This document shows positions 25,846-34,712 of a stretch of DNA of 64,000 bases, in pieces. Numbering within the stretch: the first letter of the stretch is position 1; every line of letters starts with the position of its first letter. A program made the position numbers and the translations under genes. The notes under the pieces are model-generated. The model was given only the letters and a program-made list of their open reading frames with translations. It ran no database searches and had not been told where the DNA came from. This stretch comes from Anaerobacillus isosaccharinicus (GTDB lineage Bacteria > Bacillota > Bacilli > Bacillales > Anaerobacillaceae): NCBI RefSeq assembly GCF_001866075.3, contig NZ_CP063356.1, positions 2,346,164 to 2,410,163 on the forward strand. The letters are read 5' to 3'.

Positions 25846-26890
25846 AACCCAAGTATTATCAAGCATTTTTATCCTCTTACTAGCATTAGTTGTGGGATGC
25901 TCAGCAGAAGAGAAAACAACTATTGATAGTGATCAAAAAGATATAAGTACTGAAACCGAAGTGGTAGAAGAGGCACCGGCACTCTCGAATTTAACCATTC
26001 AAGCTCCGATGGGAATTTCAATTGCTGCACCTATTTATAAAGTGCTAGAAGATAATGAGTTACATAGTCTTGTAGATGAAGTTACATTTCTACCTTGGAA
26101 AAACCCAGATGAGTTACGCTCAAGAATTGTAAGTGGTCAAGCGCAAGTATCAGCAGTTCCTACGAATGTTGCTGCCAATTTATACAATAAAGGAATGGAT
26201 GTGCAATTAATTAACACTCTTGTTTGGGGAATGCTCTACATGATTGGTCCAGACGGTGAAGAGGTAACTTTTGAAAACTTAAAAGGAAAGACGATTCATG
26301 TTCCATTTAGAGGTGATATGCCTGACTTGGTTTTCCAATATTTATTGCAAAAAAACAATCTAGATATAACAAAGGATGTAACGATTGAGTATGTTGCAAC
26401 ACCACAAGAGGTTGTCCAATTATTAGCATCAGGTAAAGCAGAGTATGCGATTTTACCAGAGCATACAGCTTCGCTTGCCGTAGCAAAAGCAAATAAAGAA
26501 GGACAAAACGTTAAGAAAACGATGAACTTACAAGCGGAATGGGCAAAGGTAACTGGTAAGGAGCCAAGAATTCCTCAAGCAGGTATTATTGTGACTGGTG
26601 AACTAGTGAGGGAATACCCAGAAGTAATCGAAGAACTTCAAAATCAAATAGCCCAGTCAGTTCAATTTTTAAATGAACAACCAGCAGAGGGAGCTGAGTT
26701 ATTAGCCAAGTATCAAGAAGGTCTTGAAGCACCATTTATTGAAAAACTAATTCCAGCTATTAATTTACAATTTGTTCCGGCACAGGATGCTAGAGAAGAA
26801 CTTGAATTTTTCTTTACTGAATTGTCAACGGTCTCGCTAGACATTATTGGAGGTAAACTCCCAGATGAAGGTTTCTACTACCAAAAATAA
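25829..26890 (+). CDS. ABC transporter solute-binding lipoprotein (NitT/TauT type)
   Basis: This lipoprotein has 353 residues. The signal sequence ends in LLALVVGC with the lipid-bearing Cys at residue 24, and an acidic linker follows. The body has the family layout: APMGISIAAPIYKVL, VSAVPTNVAANLYNKG, KGKTIHVPFRGDMPDLVF, YAILPEHTASLA. GGAGGT precedes ATG 25829. The permease start lies inside its 3' end. Ligands of this class are small anions or thiamine-like and pyrimidine compounds, and no specific ligand can be named here. Confidence 0.9.
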   Translation: MLKQYKTQVLSSIFILLLALVVGCSAEEKTTIDSDQKDISTETEVVEEAPALSNLTIQAPMGISIAAPIYKVLEDNELHSLVDEVTFLPWKNPDELRSRIVSGQAQVSAVPTNVAANLYNKGMDVQLINTLVWGMLYMIGPDGEEVTFENLKGKTIHVPFRGDMPDLVFQYLLQKNNLDITKDVTIEYVATPQEVVQLLASGKAEYAILPEHTASLAVAKANKEGQNVKKTMNLQAEWAKVTGKEPRIPQAGIIVTGELVREYPEVIEELQNQIAQSVQFLNEQPAEGAELLAKYQEGLEAPFIEKLIPAINLQFVPAQDAREELEFFFTELSTVSLDIIGGKLPDEGFYYQK

Positions 26891-27638
26891 ACGAAACTAT
26901 ATGATACAAATTTGTTCAATATTACTTTTACTTTGTGTTTGGTTCGGTTTGTCGCTTCATTTTCCTAGAATTCTAATTGCCTCTCCAATGGAAACACTAC
27001 TAGCCTTAATGGGGATGGTCGAAAGTGGGGAGTTACAAAACCAATTAGTTCTTTCGGCTACAAGGATGATGATAGGATTTATGATTGGGATGTCGATTGC
27101 GGTTATTTTTGGCTTACTTGCGGGAAGATTTTCATTTGTTTATGAAGCATTTCGACCGATTATATCGTTAATTCTAGGTATTCCTCCAATCATCTTAGTC
27201 GTTCTTACGATGGTATGGTTTGGAACAGGTGCACTGGTACCAATTGTTGTTATAGCTGTTCTTGTTTTTCCTACTTTTTTTCTAAATACGGCAGAAGGTT
27301 GGCGAAATATAGACCAGCAATTGCTTGAAATGGCAACAGTTTATAATAGCAGTCCGTTTCATACGCTGAAAAATATTATTTTACCTGGACTAACAGTACC
27401 TATTTTTACTGCTGTTTCATTAGCTGTGGGAGCTGCGGTTAGAGTTGGAATTATGGCTGAATTACTAGGGTCTGATAGTGGAATTGGCTTTTCATTAGCT
27501 TTAGCTCGAATAAATATCGATACTGCAAAAGTATTTGCTTGGACGATTGTTAGCATTTTGATCATTATTACCATTGATCATCTAATTATTAGTCCGTTGA
27601 AAAAAATTATCTTGAAATGGGATGTTAAGGAAGGGTAG
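26865..27638 (+). CDS. ABC transporter permease (NitT/TauT/SsuC type)
   Basis: This permease has 257 residues and six predicted helices. The EAA-like loop reads LEMATVYNSSPFHTLKNIILPG, and the late SDSGIGFSLALARINIDTAKVFAW segment is typical of SsuC/TauC. ATG 26865 lies 26 bases inside the binding-protein gene and is served by GGAGGT at 26848. An insertion sequence begins within about 240 bases downstream, separating this operon from the two cupin genes. Confidence 0.92.
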   Translation: MKVSTTKNKRNYMIQICSILLLLCVWFGLSLHFPRILIASPMETLLALMGMVESGELQNQLVLSATRMMIGFMIGMSIAVIFGLLAGRFSFVYEAFRPIISLILGIPPIILVVLTMVWFGTGALVPIVVIAVLVFPTFFLNTAEGWRNIDQQLLEMATVYNSSPFHTLKNIILPGLTVPIFTAVSLAVGAAVRVGIMAELLGSDSGIGFSLALARINIDTAKVFAWTIVSILIIITIDHLIISPLKKIILKWDVKEG

Positions 27639-27877
27639 CACGGGATTAGCGGAAATTAGTCACCAGCTAACATTAATACAATTCAACCAAAATAAAAAAG
27701 TAAATAGTGATAAGGAATTATTATTATAGACTCTCGGAATAAATGATGAGTTTATCGAAGATTTGTAAAAAATTTACTGGGAATTTCATTAACAGGACAG
27801 CAAAGTGATGTGTTTTCATAGTGTTTTCAAAAAAGTGTATACCAAATAAGCCTACGGCTGCTATTTTTTAAAAATGA

Positions 27878-29377
27878 CTAGGCGCTCTTAGAAAAGATGA
27901 TTTCTTGGATGTTCAAAGTCTCTTTCTGACTACTGTACCAAGCATCTATGTGTTGACACATCATGATTGAATATAAGCGGACATACCACATTTTTGTAGA
28001 GCGATGACGCCCAGATTCTAAGTGATAGTCGACTTTTTCTCTTTTGTTCGAACGTTCAACTGAAGTTCTTCGTTTATAAATCAGTTTCCACTTTTCAGAA
28101 GACCTCGGTGTTTTAGTGAACAGACGAAGATTATCTTGCTTAAACGTATGAAATGTCCGGCCATACTTCGCTTTAGAACACGGAGTGGAACATGTATTTT
28201 TCGATCCGCAAGCTAGTGGACAACGCCACTTTTGGCGGTTTTGAGATATGTCAAAACCGTTGGGTTTCATTTCCTTACCGATTGGACAAATAGGCACGCC
28301 TATGGGAGAAATTTGAATATCACTTTCCGTACTGAAGTTTTTCTTTGTTCGAACATTAAGATCAATAAACGGTTCCACATTATGATGGTCCAGTAATTCG
28401 TAAATCGGTTCTGCATCATGTGCGGCATCGAGAAGGATTTTATCAATTGTGCCCAAGGTGTACCGTTGCGAAAATTCAATTGAGCTAACCACTAGGCTGA
28501 CTGAATCATGCCGGGAAGCAGGATGTAGCCGTGGATATAGCGGTAAGTCGAATCGGCTATCGCTAGTGGATATCATGTAGAGATGATATCCGTTGAAGTA
28601 CCTCTCCCTTGAACTATCCCAACCTGAGTCGATGTCAGGTTGAGAATATCGACGAGGATGAGTACAATTCGTTAGTCCTTGGGCACTACAATCACAAATA
28701 GGTTTGCTTCTTGGGTAACTCGCTGTTTCCACAGGTGTCCCATCTCCAACAACACCAAGGGAATGGGGATCTCCAAGCAAACCCAATCTCGCTGAAACCT
28801 CAAGAAATTGAGATTGAAAAAACGCGTATAATTGATCTCCCGGCAATTGTTTTTGTTTTGAACCATGGCGTAAATGACGATCTACTAATTTTCTAATAAT
28901 ACCAGGGTTTCTAGGAGTTGCTTTTTCACCCTTTTTCGGTTTTTTCTTCTGCTTCTTTTTTCGTTTGAGCTTAATAAAAGGTTTTACATTAGCCTTCTCA
29001 AAACCTGATAGCCGTCTGAAGAAGTCATAAAAAGTACCGACCCCTGGAACATCCCCAGGTTCAAAGCCGCTAAGGATCGTGTAAAGAGGAACACGATGGA
29101 GTTGGTTCACCCATTCTGTAATACTCAGGGTCGGACTTGTCAATAAACACAAAAGATAAGAGCGAAGCATGGAAGCAGGATCACGTGGCTCAGGACCTTT
29201 AACTGAATATGAATCATGAAGCCACGTAGTGGTAAACGAAAGATCCGTGATCCATAACTTCGAGATAATAGTCCAATCTTTTTGTACGAGAGTCAGTATA
29301 CCGCCTGAGTAATGAGTATTTAATTGGTCTAAAACGAAGTTTTGATATGAGATATGTGGTATTAGCGCAGGTTTCAT
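27878..29377 (-). CDS. DDE-type transposase of an insertion sequence (copy 1)
   Basis: This transposase has 499 residues and is clearly related to the one at 60336-61838. Shared blocks are VPGVGTFYDFF, DSGWDSSRERYF, DLPLYPRLHPASRHDSV, PICPIGKEM, KYGRTFHT and the C-terminal RRTSVERSNKREKVDYHLE (DDE E-region). The middle holds a lysine-rich stretch and Cys-rich segments (CDCSAQ, WRCPLACG) that may bind zinc. I cannot fix the family beyond an IS1182/IS4-like DDE group or the terminal repeats. A hairpin with a T-run (about 27843-27870) lies beyond its 3' end, as in the other copy. The frame is intact. Confidence 0.88.
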   Translation of the reverse strand: MKPALIPHISYQNFVLDQLNTHYSGGILTLVQKDWTIISKLWITDLSFTTTWLHDSYSVKGPEPRDPASMLRSYLLCLLTSPTLSITEWVNQLHRVPLYTILSGFEPGDVPGVGTFYDFFRRLSGFEKANVKPFIKLKRKKKQKKKPKKGEKATPRNPGIIRKLVDRHLRHGSKQKQLPGDQLYAFFQSQFLEVSARLGLLGDPHSLGVVGDGTPVETASYPRSKPICDCSAQGLTNCTHPRRYSQPDIDSGWDSSRERYFNGYHLYMISTSDSRFDLPLYPRLHPASRHDSVSLVVSSIEFSQRYTLGTIDKILLDAAHDAEPIYELLDHHNVEPFIDLNVRTKKNFSTESDIQISPIGVPICPIGKEMKPNGFDISQNRQKWRCPLACGSKNTCSTPCSKAKYGRTFHTFKQDNLRLFTKTPRSSEKWKLIYKRRTSVERSNKREKVDYHLESGRHRSTKMWYVRLYSIMMCQHIDAWYSSQKETLNIQEIIFSKSA

Positions 29378-29532
29378 TTAAATCCCCCATTTCACCGTAT
29401 TGTTAGGAAGTCAATTCCTCCTCGGCGATTATTGGGGTTCCACTAAAAAGTCAAGTGTTTTTTTAGTTTTTTTATGATATTTTTCAACAATTAATTTCCA
29501 ATTGAAGAAGAAAACTAAAGTAAAAATCCCAC

Positions 29533-29603
29533 CTAGAAATAGGAGGGATACAAATAAATTGGTTCAAGAAAACCTTGAGCCACAAGGCTCGGCAAATGCC
29601 GAG
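29533..29603 (+). promoter_or_regulatory. Structured leader before the first cupin gene
   Basis: Successive hairpins can form: CCACCTAGAAATAGGAGGG-type pairing near 29528-29547, then CCTTG/CAAGG (29573-29577 with 29583-29587) or GAGCC/GGCTC (29577-29581 with 29586-29590), then CTCGGC/GCCGAG (29588-29593 with 29598-29603). The last three share bases, so they are mutually exclusive. The ribosome site AGGAGG starts at 29621. It could be an attenuator or riboswitch-like leader. The function is unknown. Confidence 0.4.
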
Positions 29604-29633
29604 AGTCTATTTATTATACGAGGAGGAAATAAA

Positions 29634-29972
29634 ATGCAAGAACTAATTAAGAATATCGAGTTATCAAAAAGTATTGATTTTAATAGTTTAGTAAGTCCAA
29701 AAGAAGGTCAAATTGAGACAGTGACATTAGCCCAGAAAAAAGGTGTCGGTGTAACCTTATTAGCCTTTGGTAAAGGTGAAGGTGTTGGACCTCATGCAGC
29801 AAAAGGAGATGCACTCATTTACATTCATGAAGGTGTTGCAACGGTTAAAATCGGCGAAGAAATAATGGAAGCAACAAAGGGACAAATGGTTGTTATGCCA
29901 GCAAACATCCCCCATCAAGTAACGGCAAAGGAAGATATGTCATTTCTTCTTGTAGTAGTTAAAGAGGATTAA
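29634..29972 (+). CDS. Small cupin protein 1
   Basis: This is a single-domain cupin of 112 residues. The barrel motifs are [20 protein letters not shown] (motif 1, with His and Glu-type metal positions) and [10 protein letters not shown] (motif 2 His). ATG 29634 follows AGGAGG. The frame stays open upstream for 44 codons, but that part has hairpin-forming sequence and no conserved look. The second cupin starts one base after its stop. The two probably belonged to the Crp/Fnr-controlled operon before the insertion sequence came in. Such cupins often bind a metal, and the substrate is unknown. Confidence 0.8.
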   Translation: MQELIKNIELSKSIDFNSLVSPKEGQIETVTLAQKKGVGVTLLAFGKGEGVGPHAAKGDALIYIHEGVATVKIGEEIMEATKGQMVVMPANIPHQVTAKEDMSFLLVVVKED

Positions 29973-29973
29973 C

Positions 29974-30309
29974 ATGAAATATTTAAAAAATGTTCAGCCG
30001 TATTTACCACTAGCAGCAACAGATGTAGTTTCTCATACAGGAAAAAAGATTGCAAGTAAGGCATTTATCAATAGCGAACATACAGAAGTTAGATTTTTTT
30101 CCTTTGCAAATGGTGAAAGTATTGATAAAGAATACTATGAAATGGAAACAATCTTTCACATTTTAGAAGGTGAAGTAAAAATTTCCTATAATGAAGTCGA
30201 TGAAATCATTTTAAAAGCCGGTGAGATCTTAGCGCTTGAAGCAGAAATAAATTATGGTGTAGAAGCCCTAACAGATGCTAAATATTTTAATATTCTTGTA
30301 AAAGGGTGA
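29974..30309 (+). CDS. Small cupin protein 2
   Basis: This is a second cupin-fold protein of 111 residues. It has VRFFSFANGESIDKEYYEME where cupin motif 1 lies, but without the His pair, then IFHILEGEVKISYNEVDE, and ILALEAEINYGVEAL at motif 2, again lacking the usual His. It may therefore be non-metal-binding and work with cupin 1. AGAGGA precedes ATG 29974, two bases after the first cupin stop region, so translation is coupled. Confidence 0.75.
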   Translation: MKYLKNVQPYLPLAATDVVSHTGKKIASKAFINSEHTEVRFFSFANGESIDKEYYEMETIFHILEGEVKISYNEVDEIILKAGEILALEAEINYGVEALTDAKYFNILVKG

Positions 30310-30318
30310 CACCCGTGT

Positions 30319-30384
30319 AAATTGGGGTCAGACACCCTAAAAAGACAAAAAGACCATAAATGTCCGTTTGAGATAGACAATTTG
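30319..30384. repeat. Dispersed noncoding repeat, partial copy C
   Basis: GGGGTCAGACACCCTAAAAAGACAAAA and the following ATAAATGTCCGTTTGAGAT-like stretch match the 3' part of the repeats at 23167 and 52646. The right arm of the hairpin has decayed (AGACAATTTGG in place of GGACGTTT...). The 5' part with the 19-base units is absent. It sits directly after the cupin genes. Confidence 0.65.
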
Positions 30385-30784
30385 GAGTTATTGTTTCTAA
30401 AAAACCTCCCTCTATAAATATTGATATATCAACGGTTTGAGCCGTCGTTGAAGTGCCAAAAAAATATTTTTCGACACGACCACTAACATTATTTTTATAA
30501 TATGTGAAACTATACCAATTGGTGGGTGCGCTACGCGGTCACTACTGGATTTTAATGGTAAGTAGTGCTAAGAATTATATGATGCACAATGGATCTCTGC
30601 GTAGCTTATGATGACGTACCCTCCCATGTCTCTGGGCATCTATGTGCCTACATTCCTTCGTTCGGTCTAGTCATAAGGCAGAGGCTAGCGAAGCTCCTTT
30701 AGGGACTCTAGGTCGAATGGTGAAAATAGTGCCAGCTTCTCCGTGTCATCCTGTTATCTAGGTCTATTAAAAGGGTGTAGGGTT
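30385..30784. other. Noncoding flank 3' of the IS110 transposase
   Basis: About 400 bp carry no gene. A small TCAACG/CGTTGA hairpin near 30429 may end the cupin transcript. The rest, with GC-richer blocks such as GGTGGGTGCGCTACGCGGTC at about 30521-30540, is probably part of the mobile element. IS110-family elements encode a structured guide (bridge/seeker) RNA in one noncoding end, and this long 3' flank is one candidate location. No boundary or RNA fold is established here. Confidence 0.4.
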
Positions 30785-32062
30785 TTATACAGCCTCTACG
30801 AGACTAGGGATATCCCTCATCATTCGCTGTGCATCGAATGCTTTGTGCTTTGTACTAATTCCATGTAAAACTTTTAGTAGTTTTCCGCAAAGGACCACAA
30901 TTGACTGCTTCTTACGTAACGGATTGATCGAGCGATTCGTGTAATATTCATGTAGTTTACGAAATGCTTCATTGTGACGGAGCATCGGCATCATGACACG
31001 AAATAGGAGTGCTCGTAACTTCCTTCTTCCTCGTTTAGAAATACGTTTTTGGCCTTTGTGCTGCCCCGATGAATTTTCACGTAATGTAAGTCCCGCTAGT
31101 TTGATAAGTTGGCGTGGATCTTCATAGTGTGAAAAGCTACCGATTTCAGCTAGAAGGTCAACGATTGTCGAGTCTCCAAGACCCGGAACCGTCTTGAGCG
31201 ATTCGTATTCTACAGAAGTTTGTACGAGTTCTACTAATTGTTGTGTGATGTCATCGATTTTTTTTTCTAATTGGTGATAACGTTGAACGAGTGTGGTGAT
31301 TTCATAACGGGCCATCTGACGTCCTTCAGTTATTCCAATTGAATTTGCAGCGACTTCAATTAGGCGCATAGCTTTCGGTTTCTGAGGAGATTTTATCCCA
31401 TCAACCTCTCGATAAAGAGTCATTACCTCTTCAAGTTGTCTCTCATGAAGATCACTTGGAAATGGTGTACATTCCAGTACTGCTAACGCCATTTTCCCAA
31501 ACGAGGGAAACACTTGTGTAAACTCAGGAAAATAACGATCTAACCAGCGAATCATCATATTTTTGACAGCACCCAACTCCTCTGTCAATTTACTTCTAAA
31601 AGTCGAACCTGCACGAAGCTCAGCTTCCATATCTTTTAATATTCTTGGGTAGCTGAAACGGCCATCTTTGACCAAGCGGGCAATCACTAACGCATCTTTA
31701 CGATCATGCTTTGTTGGAAGGTTGTCATCCAACTCTTTTGATCGTTTCACATGCATCGGATTGGTCATGACAAGAGAAATACCAAGATCCTCTAGAAAGT
31801 AGGCTAGATTAAGCCAATAATGCCCTGTAGGCTCAATACCGACGATGACTTCCGATTTATCATGTTCTCTTAGTGCCGCTAAAATTTTCTGATAAAATTG
31901 TTCAAAGCCATCATGTGATTGAGAAACAGGAAATGATTTTTGGAGCACGCGTCCACGATCATCGGTAAAACAAGCGAAATGAGTTCGTTTCGCAATGTCC
32001 ATTCCAACAACGAGTGTCTTTTCAGTGACTTGATTTATTTTTTCGTTTTGTTTAAAATTCAT
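30785..32062 (-). CDS. IS110-family transposase (RNA-guided recombinase type)
   Basis: This transposase has 425 residues. The N-terminal RuvC-like DEDD domain starts VVGMDIAKRTHFACF, continues IVGIEPTGHYW, and has NLPTKHDRKDALVIARL carrying later acidic residues. A coiled segment leads to the C-terminal Transposase_20 domain with VPGLGDSTIVDLLAEIG, LIKLAGLTLRENSSG and KRGRRKLRALLF. This is the complete IS110/IS1111 architecture. The frame is intact, so the element may be active. Such enzymes recombine target and donor DNA using a guide RNA made from the element's own noncoding end. Confidence 0.93.
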   Translation of the reverse strand: MNFKQNEKINQVTEKTLVVGMDIAKRTHFACFTDDRGRVLQKSFPVSQSHDGFEQFYQKILAALREHDKSEVIVGIEPTGHYWLNLAYFLEDLGISLVMTNPMHVKRSKELDDNLPTKHDRKDALVIARLVKDGRFSYPRILKDMEAELRAGSTFRSKLTEELGAVKNMMIRWLDRYFPEFTQVFPSFGKMALAVLECTPFPSDLHERQLEEVMTLYREVDGIKSPQKPKAMRLIEVAANSIGITEGRQMARYEITTLVQRYHQLEKKIDDITQQLVELVQTSVEYESLKTVPGLGDSTIVDLLAEIGSFSHYEDPRQLIKLAGLTLRENSSGQHKGQKRISKRGRRKLRALLFRVMMPMLRHNEAFRKLHEYYTNRSINPLRKKQSIVVLCGKLLKVLHGISTKHKAFDAQRMMRDIPSLVEAV

Positions 32063-32182
32063 TATGGAGTCCTCCTTGGTTAACTAAGTTAGGGGTCATC
32101 TCGGCAGACGATTTGACACCCCGTATCATACCAAGAAGGCTCTTTTTTGTTCAAGTCCCCGAAAATACTTCTAACAGGAATG

Positions 32183-32212
32183 CTCCTTAAATCAATATTT
32201 AAGGAGGTTTTT
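32183..32212. terminator. Hairpin between the phn operon and the IS110 element
   Basis: CTCCTTAAAT (32183-32192) pairs perfectly with ATTTAAGGAG (32197-32206) around CAAT, followed on the plus strand by GTTTTT. The T-run orientation would stop plus-strand transcription. On the minus strand it could still end the phn message. Confidence 0.6.
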
Positions 32213-32255
32213 ACATTGATCCGTCACTTCAGAAGTGGGGGGAAGATTTGACGAA

Positions 32256-33125
32256 TTAATGCGAAACTCTTAATTTAGACTTGATTTTTGTTGCGAGAAC
32301 TTCAAGCATAATGGCGATAAATAATACGAAATAGGTGATTGTTCCTAACTCCCGTATATCGTAATAAAAGGCGCTTGCCATAAATAGTTCAAAGCCAATA
32401 CCACCAGCTGCCGCAGCAGCCCCCATGGCAATTGCAACACCGAAATTTATTTCAAACCGCAAAAATGTCCATGAAATTAAGTAAGACATGGTTGATGGAA
32501 TGACAGCTTGAAAGACAATTTGCCACCAGCTAGCACCACTTGCTTTTAATGCTTCAATAACGCCCTCGTCAAGCTCTTCAAATGATTCTGAATAAACTTT
32601 AACTAAGTAACTGACTGAGTGAAAGGTCATCCCAACGACTGCAGCCACACTTCCAAGACCTGCAGCAATGGCAAAAATCAACACCCATAAAACAGTTTGG
32701 ACAGCCCGAACGATTGCAACAACACCGCGGATCGCATTTGATACGCCAGGTGTTGATAAATTTCGTGCGGCTAGTAACCCTAAAAATAACGCAATCATTG
32801 CCCCAAATAATGTCGTCAACACAGCAAGACTCAATGTCACTGTGGCGGCATAGACTCCCTCAGTGAAAGTGAAATTATTAAAATGCGCTTCTGTAAACAT
32901 AATTTTAAAGTTTGCAATTGTACCGATAATCGCTTCAAAGACATTAATTCCTTTATAATCATAAAAGTAAAAACCGTAAATCGTAATCAATAATAAAGAG
33001 AGAAGTGTTGCTCGAATAACAAGAACAGATTTTGTTAGTTGTTTTACTTTTATCGGCTTTGCTAAATATTGTTCGATTAACACGCTTGCATTCGGCTCAG
33101 CTTTAGTGAATTTTTCAAGTACCAC
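32256..33125 (-). CDS. phnE: Phosphonate/phosphate ABC transporter permease 2
   Basis: This PhnE-family permease has 289 residues. An N-terminal cytoplasmic stretch precedes a helix near 35-52. A binding-protein-dependent transport domain follows, with the ATPase-docking loop GVIEALKASGASWWQIVFQAVIP and the conserved IRGVVAIVRAVQTVLWVLIF region. It overlaps the upstream phnE by one base and is the last gene of the operon. The permease pairs with the preceding homologue. Confidence 0.92.
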   Translation of the reverse strand: MVLEKFTKAEPNASVLIEQYLAKPIKVKQLTKSVLVIRATLLSLLLITIYGFYFYDYKGINVFEAIIGTIANFKIMFTEAHFNNFTFTEGVYAATVTLSLAVLTTLFGAMIALFLGLLAARNLSTPGVSNAIRGVVAIVRAVQTVLWVLIFAIAAGLGSVAAVVGMTFHSVSYLVKVYSESFEELDEGVIEALKASGASWWQIVFQAVIPSTMSYLISWTFLRFEINFGVAIAMGAAAAAGGIGFELFMASAFYYDIRELGTITYFVLFIAIMLEVLATKIKSKLRVSH

Positions 33126-33910
33126 TACAAAATCACCCTTCTAACATAGTTTGATATATATTCAATTAGTAAGATTGTTAAGACGATGACGATGACAACT
33201 AAGCTTGCCGCGTTATAATTCATACTTTTATAATACAAGTCAAATGCAAAGCCAATCCCGGTTCCAGTTAAAATTCCAATTAGGGTTGCGCTTCTTATAT
33301 TCGTTTCAGCTACAAACAAAACCCAACTAAGCATCATCGGAATGCTCGAAGGAATGACAGATTGAAAGATCGTGGTCATATAGGGCGCCCCAGTTGCTTG
33401 TAATGCTTCTACGGAACTACTACTTGCTTCATCAATTACTTCAATAAAAGCACGTGTTAAAAAACCGAATGAAACAAAAAATAATGCAAAAAAACCAGTT
33501 AGTGAGCTTTGACCAAATGTAAAAAGTAAAACCATCGACCAAACGGCAATATCAATATTACGAAACAAAGTAGCAAACCCACGGGCGATCCCACTTAAAA
33601 AAGGACTCACTCTTGTTGTTGCAGAGCCCATCACTGCAAAAGCGAGAGCGAAAATAGCTGCAACAGTTGTAGCTCCGATCGAAACGAGAATTGTTTCAAA
33701 TAGTTTTTCTAAAATGTTCGGAAGTCTCTCAAGCGATTTTGCATTCGGATAGAAATTGGTTATTCCCCATTCAAACGCTTTTGGCAGTGAAGCTAGACCT
33801 TTCGCAATACTAAATTCAGTAATTAGCATCGCGCCGTAAGTAATAAGTAAGATGATAGAAATGATAATGGAAGACTTAAATCTTTTTTTTAGAAAAAAAT
33901 TATCCTGCAT
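33125..33910 (-). CDS. phnE: Phosphonate/phosphate ABC transporter permease 1
   Basis: This is the first of two PhnE-type permeases (261 residues). It has ARGFATLFRNIDIAVWSMVLLF and the docking loop SVEALQATGAPYMTTIFQSVIPS. Its start overlaps the end of phnC by 11 bases. Two permease genes per operon are common in phosphonate transporters of Firmicutes. No C-P lyase or phosphonatase gene is in the window, so the substrate could be a phosphonate or phosphite. Confidence 0.92.
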   Translation of the reverse strand: MQDNFFLKKRFKSSIIISIILLITYGAMLITEFSIAKGLASLPKAFEWGITNFYPNAKSLERLPNILEKLFETILVSIGATTVAAIFALAFAVMGSATTRVSPFLSGIARGFATLFRNIDIAVWSMVLLFTFGQSSLTGFFALFFVSFGFLTRAFIEVIDEASSSSVEALQATGAPYMTTIFQSVIPSSIPMMLSWVLFVAETNIRSATLIGILTGTGIGFAFDLYYKSMNYNAASLVVIVIVLTILLIEYISNYVRRVIL

Positions 33911-34688
33911 TTCTTCCTCCTATATCTAACATTAGATCTCCAGCTTCTGATCCGTAAATACTATGAATCTGACTATTTGTAATATCTTTCGGAGAACCGT
34001 GATAAACAATTTCCCCTTTGCTTACGCCAATGATTTGATCGGAATAATTTAAGGCAACATCAACTTGGTGTAAGTTTACGATGACAGTAATTCCCATAGT
34101 TGTAGAAACCGTCTTTAAATAATCCATAATTACTTTTGAAGCATTTGGATCAAGAGAAGCTATTGGTTCGTCACATAAAAGTAATTTAGGATCTTGAATT
34201 AACGCTCTAGCAATTCCGACTCGCTGCTTTTGACCACCACTTAATTGATCGCAACGTTTATATATTTCTTGTTCTAACCCTAGCATTCCCAACAATTTAA
34301 TCGCCTGCCGTTTTTCTTCTTCACTATAAATCCCTAACATTCCTGCGAACGTTGATTTATAGCCAAGGCGACCGTGAAGAACGTTTTCAATGACACTTAA
34401 TCGATTTACTAAATTGTAATGCTGAAAGATCATTCCGATTTTTGATCTACACTTACGTAGGTCTTTCTTGTTATAATTTAGGATGTTTTCGTTATCTAAA
34501 ATGATTTCTCCATCAGTTGCATCAATCATTCGATTAATACAGCGAAGGAGAGTAGATTTTCCTGCTCCGGATGGACCGATGATGGAAACAAACTCTCCTT
34601 CGTTAACAGAGAAGCTAACATTGGATAACGCTAATGTTTCTTGACTATATCGTTTTGATACATTCCGAACATCTAGTAACGTTTTCAT
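33900..34688 (-). CDS. phnC: Phosphonate ABC transporter ATPase
   Basis: This ATPase has 262 residues: Walker A GPSGAGKSTLLR (near 38-49), Q-loop MIFQHYNLVNRLSV, signature LSGGQKQRVGIARAL, Walker B LLLCDEP and the switch His in VNLHQVDVAL. The HYNLVNRLSVIENVLHGRLG segment is specific to PhnC. AAAGGAG precedes the minus-strand ATG. It follows phnD by 24 bases. Confidence 0.94.
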   Translation of the reverse strand: MKTLLDVRNVSKRYSQETLALSNVSFSVNEGEFVSIIGPSGAGKSTLLRCINRMIDATDGEIILDNENILNYNKKDLRKCRSKIGMIFQHYNLVNRLSVIENVLHGRLGYKSTFAGMLGIYSEEEKRQAIKLLGMLGLEQEIYKRCDQLSGGQKQRVGIARALIQDPKLLLCDEPIASLDPNASKVIMDYLKTVSTTMGITVIVNLHQVDVALNYSDQIIGVSKGEIVYHGSPKDITNSQIHSIYGSEAGDLMLDIGGRNAG

Positions 34689-34712
34689 AGCTAACTCCTT
34701 TTATAAATAATA

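Noticed and set aside
27720-27870. Possible coding debris between the ABC permease and the transposase
   Set aside because: Short frames with stops gave no recognisable product. The stretch is better read as an IS end plus spacer.
29502-29633. In-frame N-terminal extension of the first cupin
   Set aside because: The 44 extra codons coincide with overlapping hairpins and precede a strong AGGAGG site at the internal ATG, and they do not resemble a cupin or signal sequence.
32219-32242. CACTTC-A-GAAGTG palindrome that could be an IS200/IS605 end
   Set aside because: No TnpA or TnpB gene or partner end is nearby. It may simply belong to the IS110 flank or the phn 3' region.
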